Origin: Blastocladiella emersonii ATCC 22665
Taxonomy: Eukaryota > Blastocladiomycota > Blastocladiomycetes > Blastocladiales > Blastocladiaceae
Direction: 5' to 3'
DNA length: 64,000 bases
NCBI GenBank assembly: GCA_025594325.1
Contig: JANHCV010000005.1
Span: 1,887,501 to 1,951,500, forward strand
Position numbers and translations under genes: made by a program. Below, piece by piece: positions 59,101-64,000 of this stretch (position 1 is its first letter; each line of letters starts with the position of its first letter). The notes under the pieces were generated by a model that made no database searches, was not told the origin of the DNA, and worked only from the letters and a program-made list of their open reading frames with translations.

Positions 59101-59274
59101 GTTGCGCATGAGGTCGACCATGGAGACGCGGCGGTTGTTCTTTGTGGGAGGAGGTCGGGGTGAGGGCGACCTCCGCGACGGGGTTGTGCTGGTCGATGGG
59201 GAGGGTATCCGCGAGGCCATCGAGGACGGCGTGGTGGGCGTGTCGGGCAGCGGCGGAAGCTCTTCGGCGTTCAT
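56164..59274 (-). CDS. large protein with C-terminal pseudokinase domain
   Basis: A single exon of 1036 aa from MNAEELPPLPDTPTT. The N-terminus is disordered (Ser/Pro/Thr), then a helical region around 100-150 (EGELRKLESSKEWFDIQKYI). A long Pro/Thr linker follows at about 170-240. The middle is an unrecognised globular region (VDELRSGAVLAHFFNWIMDG). From about 560 the order is kinase-like: a helix ILQIF-type LLQIFKRIAEALAYLHEQWN at about 695 corresponds to helix E. It is followed by LAHGSVEAAHVLV where active kinases have HRDxKxxN. The C-lobe ends with NRPVIREVLEYF, as in the RPxIxEVL end of kinases. Both the catalytic Asp and an evident DFG are missing, so it is called a pseudokinase. Role unknown, possibly scaffold. 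Confidence 0.68.
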   Translation of the reverse strand: MNAEELPPLPDTPTTPSSMASRIPSPSTSTTPSRRSPSPRPPPTKNNRRVSMVDLMRNPPPNLASDDLLARFPTMRSSPAIVRMLKASASAAKRQSVMNLPANLVSERQAYFEGEVEGELRKLESSKEWFDIQKYIESYYGITLVASSGTHGVPAMPPLPGSLPSGGMPLPPLPPMPPTANLPPTPPTSRPRTPPAPSSTPTPSRTPPPRSHTPPARPSTPQGKHGVNGSLLRSLALLGDVTATWAAPDGKEYLALAAPINEFLFHYRSSGATADTDRIAGVLEEMEGMDAATGELAPEDPAAWKPRVDEFVADMRAHLETTVAATKKQWATQQLARLRDDLFAQCTRHFRAVQLLKARRDDPVDELRSGAVLAHFFNWIMDGYEQRLRDLGLSPADLLPASPRLMPSVSAAPALGAGTDSPPPPSSYSLLDATLNWNALAAAMASTLGLSVGDWGIRPLGLPRNPDAVRLVTVLLGFRCAQLTLTPGIVSDDDMESLVEYFSVLHPEHAATAAASVHSLPHSLMGSGLDATRFPVNSSGTLIRLPLSSTSTPKTVTLYECAVAKQTVVAARSQGRVLRATEVKGARAVWLYQRYLRVLEILQPHRAADHPSLVTPTLVEMQGLGLPPLPLEAVPRDWMPLSPNLYFVLADSDASPGTLPLDAYLLRHYAYRKCLVTSGSSSSSSIKIDRDRAYDVNRLLLQIFKRIAEALAYLHEQWNLAHGSVEAAHVLVVGDAEAGLRASEAVVKLLPPSLALGPPPSFTPGQESDYDSTLASDVRALGDLFHAVLSRFWFTRPLVSSSTSTVAVGPTPPDSSDAVTATTSEAPAPADEQQVVPPSLEMHHEHLLMRQSTASMSSSGSGSRPSSSAITSVYGALPPLTPTGTSFPGNPLDRSGNGTLTRSATTTKKKKRPITIHLAPSIHPPWSPLYNEAATTVIQRPNTPEAPDAVPPLPSAETMPPVPPLPNSANGGSSATQHYVSPSVRPRTPSPPRDLANTEQDRAMNEILDSLTALVARMRDANETNRPVIREVLEYF

Positions 59275-59624
59275 GTTGACTACGAGGCTGACCGAGTGAG
59301 GTCCTGCACGTCGTTGGTTGCCGTGGGGGCAAGAGCGTACTGTCGTTGGGCAAGGTAGCAAGAAGATGAGGGGTCCGCTAGTTGGGACGGCCGTAGGACG
59401 AAAGGCGGACTCGTTGCAGGCTCTCTTGGCCTCTCAGAGTGTGTGCTACGTTGCAAAACAGGGGGTGCTTGAAGAGGAGAGGAGAGGCGATGCGAGGCGG
59501 GATGTGCCCATTTCTGGTCGGTCGCTTCACGACGCTCTGCGCCACACTCGGCTCGAGGCAGCGACCACCGACCACCGACCACCGACCACCCATGAGTAAC
59601 GGTTTGACAAAGTGTATGAATCAA

Positions 59625-60749
59625 TCAGTGCGCGTGGTCCACCTGGATCACCAGCGGGAACAGCATCCCGACCATCATCGCCGCGACCTGGCCCCACGAC
59701 AGGTGCCCGCGCCGCGCCAGCACCTCGGGCAGGACGTGCACCGTCGCCACGTACAGGAAGCTGCCTGCCGAGAAGAGCAGCAGCAGGCCCGTCCACGTCC
59801 CGACCGTCTTCGAGTCCGTGGTCGCCCCGCGCAGCGCCAGGAACGTGGTGATGGCCGCCAGCGGCGCCGCCGCCGAGAAGGCGAGCAGGTGGTGCCGGAT
59901 CCGCCGCCGCGACGTGGTCCCGTGGTGCAGCAGGTACGACGTGAGCCCGAACGCCGAGGGCCCCTTGTGCAACACGATGGCGAGGAAGACGACCATCTCG
60001 AGCGCGGGTTGCGCGGCTGCCGACGCCGCGCCCATGGCCACGCCGTCGCTGAATGAGTGGATCACGAGCCCAATGGTCGCGGCAACGACCGACTGCCCCG
60101 CGGCGCTCGTGTAGCTGGGTCCCGCCGAGTCGGATGACGGGTCGGGCGAGTGGGTGCCGATGCCGTGGTAGTGGTGATGGTGGCCGCTGTTGCGCGCGAG
60201 TCTTGCACGGGGCGGTGATGGGGAGCGCGCGGCCGTCGCCTCTCCCGAGGGGCACTCGCGCGGCGGGTGCGGCGACGTGGCCGACTCGGGGAACTCGACC
60301 TCGTGGTGCAGCGGCGACTCTTCGAGCGGCAGGTCCGGGTCCGACTGCCGCAGCGGCACGCTTCCCGGCGGCGGCCCCACCACGGCGACCGAGGCGGATG
60401 GGTGGACGTGCGCCGAGTGCGCCTGCGCCTGCTCGATGAGGAACATGGTGGCGAACCCGAGCAGCAGCGCCGTGCCAATGAGCCGGTGCGCGCTCGTCCC
60501 CTCTTCATCGTGATCATGGTCGGCGTGCTCGGACGAAGCCGACGCCTGCGCCGCCAGCAGCGTCTCGACGCCCTCGGGCAGGATGACGACCAGCGCCGTG
60601 CCCACGATCATGCCGGCGCCGAACACGGTCGTCAGCTGCATGCTGCGCTCGGACAGCGCGACCGACAGCGGCAGGTGGCCGGCGCCGAACGCGGCGAGGA
60701 ACATGCACAGCGCGAGGCCCAGCAGGCGCGGGAGGGACGACGCCGTCAT
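59625..60749 (-). CDS. ZIP-family zinc transporter, ZIP9-like
   Basis: A single exon of 374 aa from MTASSLPRLLG. It is a divalent metal (zinc) transporter of Golgi or plasma membrane by family. TM1-2 are LLGLALCMFLAAFGAGHLPL and VFGAGMIVGTALVVILPEGV. A His/Asp-rich loop (EHADHDHDEEG) and a long variable loop with HHHHYHGIGTH probably bind metal. The signature helices are IGLVIHSFSDGVAMGAA (TM4) and VVFLAIVLHKGPSAFGL (TM5), whose H-x3-D and HK-x-PxA pattern is that of SLC39A9-type ZIPs. The C-terminal helices follow and it ends in HAH. The P450 gene lies beyond, on the same strand, 250 nt away. Confidence 0.9.
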   Translation of the reverse strand: MTASSLPRLLGLALCMFLAAFGAGHLPLSVALSERSMQLTTVFGAGMIVGTALVVILPEGVETLLAAQASASSEHADHDHDEEGTSAHRLIGTALLLGFATMFLIEQAQAHSAHVHPSASVAVVGPPPGSVPLRQSDPDLPLEESPLHHEVEFPESATSPHPPRECPSGEATAARSPSPPRARLARNSGHHHHYHGIGTHSPDPSSDSAGPSYTSAAGQSVVAATIGLVIHSFSDGVAMGAASAAAQPALEMVVFLAIVLHKGPSAFGLTSYLLHHGTTSRRRIRHHLLAFSAAAPLAAITTFLALRGATTDSKTVGTWTGLLLLFSAGSFLYVATVHVLPEVLARRGHLSWGQVAAMMVGMLFPLVIQVDHAH

Positions 60750-60998
60750 GGTTGTTCTAGTTGGCGGCGCGGGCGTCAGACTCGTGGTGTGTCTCACCCC
60801 CGATAGCATTCATCGTGGTGATTCCATTGCAGTGGGTGGGAGCGGCGGCCGTACGTTGCGTCGGGGTGCACAGGCCGGCCCGTGAGAGGGTCGACCAGCT
60901 TCACGGCGTCGCGACGACGACGTGTCTCTCGCTTGTCGGGCGCGTGCACGGCGTGGCGCAGCAGCAGTTCTCTCCCCACTAACAAGAACATGTATCAC

Positions 60999-62859
60999 TC
61001 ACACCCGAGGCGTCACCCACACCAGGTGCGGCAGCGGGCGCAGCGTCGTGCCGTCGGCGTACAGGTCGCTGACGGCGCGGTCGCCCCACTCGGCCGGCCG
61101 CTGCACGCGCCAGTCGTACCGCTGCACGAGCAGCACGGTGAGCAGCTTGATCTCCATCTCGGCAAACGGCTTGCCGATGCAGCTGCGCAGCCCGCCCGAG
61201 AAGGGGAGGTAGCTGTGCGGCACCATGCCGGGTCCGGGGGCGCCGGCCGCCGTGCCCTGCTGCTGCTCGTCGTCGTTGCCCGTGCTCGACGTGAGCCAGC
61301 GCTCGGGCACAAACTCGAGCGGGCGGTCCCACACGGCCGGGTTGCGGTGCATGTTAAAGTAGTCGACGAGGATCGGCGTCTACTCGATGTGAACGGCGGG
61401 TCAGTGTTGCTGCGTCGCACCCTCTTCCCGCCAGCGACGTGTACCTTGGCCGGCAGCACGTAGTCGCCGATGCGCGTCTTGGCCTCGAACGTCTCGCGCG
61501 CTACACACACTCCCAGAGTCAGTCGTGCCCGCCACTCTCGACCAGCGAAGCCAACGCACCAGTCGCCCATCCGATCGGGAACAGCCGCAGGGTCTCCTTC
61601 ATGACCGCCGCCGTGTACTTGAGCCGCGCCATGTCCTCGAACGTCGGGTCGCGCCCGCCCAGCTCGCGCTCCACCTCGTCGACGAGCGCGCGCTTGGCCG
61701 CCGGGTGCGCGTCCAGCAGCAGCACCATGAACGCCAGCGTCGACGCCGACGTCTCGTGGCCCGCAAACAGGAACGTCACCACCTCGTTGAGCAGCTCCTG
61801 CTCGCCGAGGTCCGACTGCTGCAGCAGCAGGCCCAGAATCGACGTCGGGTTGTCAATCGACACGCCCGCTTTCGCCTGAGCCTGCTGCTTGGCCCGCGCA
61901 TCGCGGATCACGCGCCGGCCCAGCGCCTTAAAGTCGCGCAGGTCGCGCGCGTACTGCAGCGCCGCGCCGACCCGCAGGTACTTGCGCAGCGGGTTCTGGC
62001 CGCGCAGGTTGGGCTCCTCGAGCACGTTGCGCACCATGGCCGAGATGCCCTCGTCGGCCGACGCCGAGCAGAACCCGAAGTCGTAGTCGAAGCCGGCGAG
62101 CCCAATCAGGTCGAGCGTCACTTTCGAAAAACACTCCATGAGGTTGATGGCGCGGCCCTCGGGCGACTTGGGGAACAGCACGTCGAACATGAGCTTGGAG
62201 CGGTCGACGACGGCGGGCGCGAGCACCTGCTGCAGGAAGCTGACGCGGAACGCCGGGTTGACGGCCTTGCGCTTGTGGTGCCACGCCGCGCCGTTGGCCG
62301 TGAGCAGCGAGTCGCCGAGCAGGTCGGTGACCGACTCGTAGCCGCCCTTGGGCAGGTTGAGCTTGCTGACGACGATGTGGGCGAGCTTCGGGTCTGTTTT
62401 GTGGGTTGTGTAAGCGTGGATGTGAGGCGGGAGCGGGTGAAGTGACGTACCGATGATGCTCACGCTGATACGGTGGGCCGCGCGCCAGACGAGGACTAGC
62501 ACAGCGTTAGTCTTTGTAGGAGGTCATCGTCACTAGAGTAACGTACTCGGGCCGAGCCGCGCATGCAGCGAACCGAGCGCACGCGTCACGGACGACGCGC
62601 CAAACTGCTCGCCGACACCCCAGATGGCGTGCGAGTGCTCCTTGTCGTACGGGATCGGCAGCGTGCCGGGCACTGCCGGCGTGGCCGTGAGCTTGCGCTC
62701 GAGGGCCTTGGCGCGCGCAATGTCGAGGCCGAGCTTGGCCACGGCGAGCGTCGGCACGGCGACGAGGGCAGCGGGCACCGCGTACAGCGCGATCGTGGTC
62801 GGGTCGACGCCGCCCGCGCGGTCAGCGGCTGCGCTGAGGTATTCCTTGATGAGATCCAT
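60999..62859 (-). CDS. cytochrome P450 monooxygenase
   Basis: Five exons: 62859..62547, 62495..62451, 62393..61560, 61500..61445 and 61379..60999. Introns are 51-65 nt with GTACGT-type or GTGCG donors; the product is 542 aa. The N-terminal membrane anchor is ALYAVPAALVAVPTLAVAKL. I-helix FAGHETSAS lies at about 325-333, ExxR is ETLR at about 386-389, and the PERW motif is present. The heme loop FSGGLRSCIGKPF has its Cys ligand at about residue 483. The 45-nt exon 2 (LVWRAAHRISVSII) is needed to link the RLGP and DPKLAHIV pieces. It is ER-bound and heme-thiolate. Substrate cannot be told; long-chain or sterol-type CYP families are possible. Confidence 0.9.
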
Positions 62860-63083
62860 GGTTACTATGGAGGTTGAGGGTTCCAGCGGGGAGAGGAGGG
62901 ACCGCTGCCGTTTTGGCGGCCGCTGCACTCGATGTGTCGCGTCTCCCACTCTCGGCGCGGCGCCGATCGCTCTCCGCGCCGACTTGAGCAGCGCGAAATC
63001 GGTGCGCTCTCCTCTCCGCTCCGCCCGTCGGATCAGAGGCGCGGTCAGGCGGACGTGCTTGTGCGATGCAATCCAGTGTGTAT

Positions 63084-63983
63084 TCATCCCATCAACGCCC
63101 CAATCAGAACGACCACGAGGGTTAGCGCGTACACACTCGTGGTGGCAGCCGCCGACGAGACCGAGGGATTCGCGGTCGCCCCCGCTGCCGTCGCCTTGGG
63201 ACCAGCGGCCGCCGCCGTCGCCGTGATCGCCGTGGCAGTAGCCGTGACGTTGCCGCCCTCCTGCAGGGCCCGGATCGCACGCAGCACGTAGGCGTTGCGC
63301 TGCACGTTGGCCGGATCGGCGGCGTTGCCCGAGATGCACGCCGTGGCCTGGCCGAGCACCGCCGCGTTTTCGGGCGTCGGCGCGTCACCCCGCTGCGCGG
63401 AGCCGGGCCCGACGTCGAGGCGGTCGGCGTAGCTGTACAGCGTGGCACACGACGGCGCCATGAGCTGCGCGGCGCCGCCCTTGAACCACCACGCGGCGAT
63501 GCGGTACATGACCTTGGCGTCGAGCATCACCTCCTGCGCGGGCGCGTCGGTGCGGCCGAGGTTGCCCTGCAGGCGCGCCGTGACGGCGGGGTCGTTGAGG
63601 TCCTTGAACGCGAGCCTGTTGTCATCGAGAGCGTGTGTCAGCAGGCGGTGAGTGGACGAGGGGACACTTGCTGAACGTACGCCCAGTTCTTGGGAATCTG
63701 ATCAGCGCGAGTACGAGAGCGTCAGCGACCGAGAAGCCGTAAACACACACATCAATTAAAAGTACCATCTGGATCGCACCGCGGCCGCCCGTCAGCGGCT
63801 GTTCAAAGATGGTCAGCTCGGCCGACTCGTGGGCAACGTTGCCGAGGAACAGGCCGAGGCGCTTGGGCGAGCACATGTCGTACAGCGCGGCGGCCTGGCT
63901 GATGTAGGGAAAGTGGTCGCGGTGGACTGGCTTGAGCACGGACAGGTAGGCGGCCGTGTCGAGGGTGCACTGCGGGGTCGGTG
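63084..63983 (-). CDS. GH19/lysozyme-like chitin-active protein, GPI-type C-terminus (5' part outside window)
   Basis: The visible exons are about 63983..63766, a 17-nt microexon 63697..63681, and 63615..63084. The upstream acceptor is probably AATAGCAG near 63984. The first exon encodes CTLDTAAYLSVLKPVHRDHF, then LGLFLGNVAHESAELTIFEQ and GGRGAIQM. This resembles the catalytic region of GH19 chitinases and lysozyme-like folds, where HE and GRGxIQ occur. The microexon adds IPKNW. The last exon has VMYRIAAWWFKGGAAQLM, CATLYSYADRLD, an Ala/Thr-rich stalk and a hydrophobic end, VYALTLVVVLIGALMG, that fits GPI attachment. A cell-wall role is likely. Family assignment is tentative. Confidence 0.6.
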
Positions 63984-64000
63984 CTGCTATTGAAGTTGTG

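Noticed and set aside
1-64000. tRNA and rRNA genes
   Set aside because: No cloverleaf with a GTTCRANYC-type T-loop plus matching acceptor stem was recognised by eye; a covariance-model scan would be decisive.

Overview
The window is nuclear DNA of a fungus. Spliceosomal introns of about 50-230 nt interrupt most genes. Nearly all have GTACG-type donors, CTAAC-type branch sites and TAG or CAG acceptors. The DNA is GC-rich, with C/G-ending codons in the coding regions. The gene content is fungal: a P3A plasma-membrane H+-ATPase, a Uds1-domain septation-type coiled-coil protein, a Prm10/ThrE-like exporter, a GPI-type chitinase/lysozyme-like protein and a fungal P450. High GC plus lineage-specific repeated families suggest an early-diverging zoosporic lineage such as Blastocladiomycota (Allomyces/Catenaria type). 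That placement is inference from style, not from a marker gene.

Layout. 1-11.7 kb and 23.6-25.9 kb hold six copies of a local multigene family of about 750 aa. Its members have an F-box-like N-terminus, helical repeat-like middle and Cys-containing C-terminal exon, with one conserved phase-1 intron. Only two copies (4106-6424 on minus and 6777-9101 on plus, divergently arranged) are complete and open; three are broken and one is cut by the left edge. 14.0-21.3 kb carries ordinary genes: a small secreted protein, an OMS1-like methyltransferase and a PMA-type proton pump. They are bracketed by an inverted duplication (about 12.1-12.4 and 23.0-23.3 kb) that continues into the 3' flanks of two family copies. 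26.2-29.7 kb is a nine-exon gene with a mitochondrial-type presequence and only phase-2 introns. 31.3-35.1 kb is a tandem array of three related coiled-coil proteins, the third frameshifted. 35.4-41.5 kb encodes a giant Uds1-domain coiled-coil protein, divergent from a homeobox gene (42.3-44.7 kb). 45-52 kb is a decayed region holding a membrane-protein gene, a block duplication, two short elements with inverted ends and a broken multi-pass membrane-protein gene. 52.2-64 kb is gene-dense: ThrE/Prm10-like transporter, prenylcysteine oxidase, a pseudokinase, a ZIP9-like zinc transporter, a cytochrome P450 and the 3' part of a GPI-type GH19-like protein with a 17-nt microexon.

Two recurrent composite sequences stand out in the intergenic DNA. 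Type I is CACRTG, an 8-nt spacer, then ACGCGTC. Type II is GACGCGYYGCGCC followed by ACWCRYG. Both pair an MCB-like ACGCGT or close variant with an E-box-like hexamer. They recur near family members and other genes, and two of the type II copies lie 173-175 nt upstream of two paralogous start codons. No tRNA, rRNA or CRISPR array was recognised.
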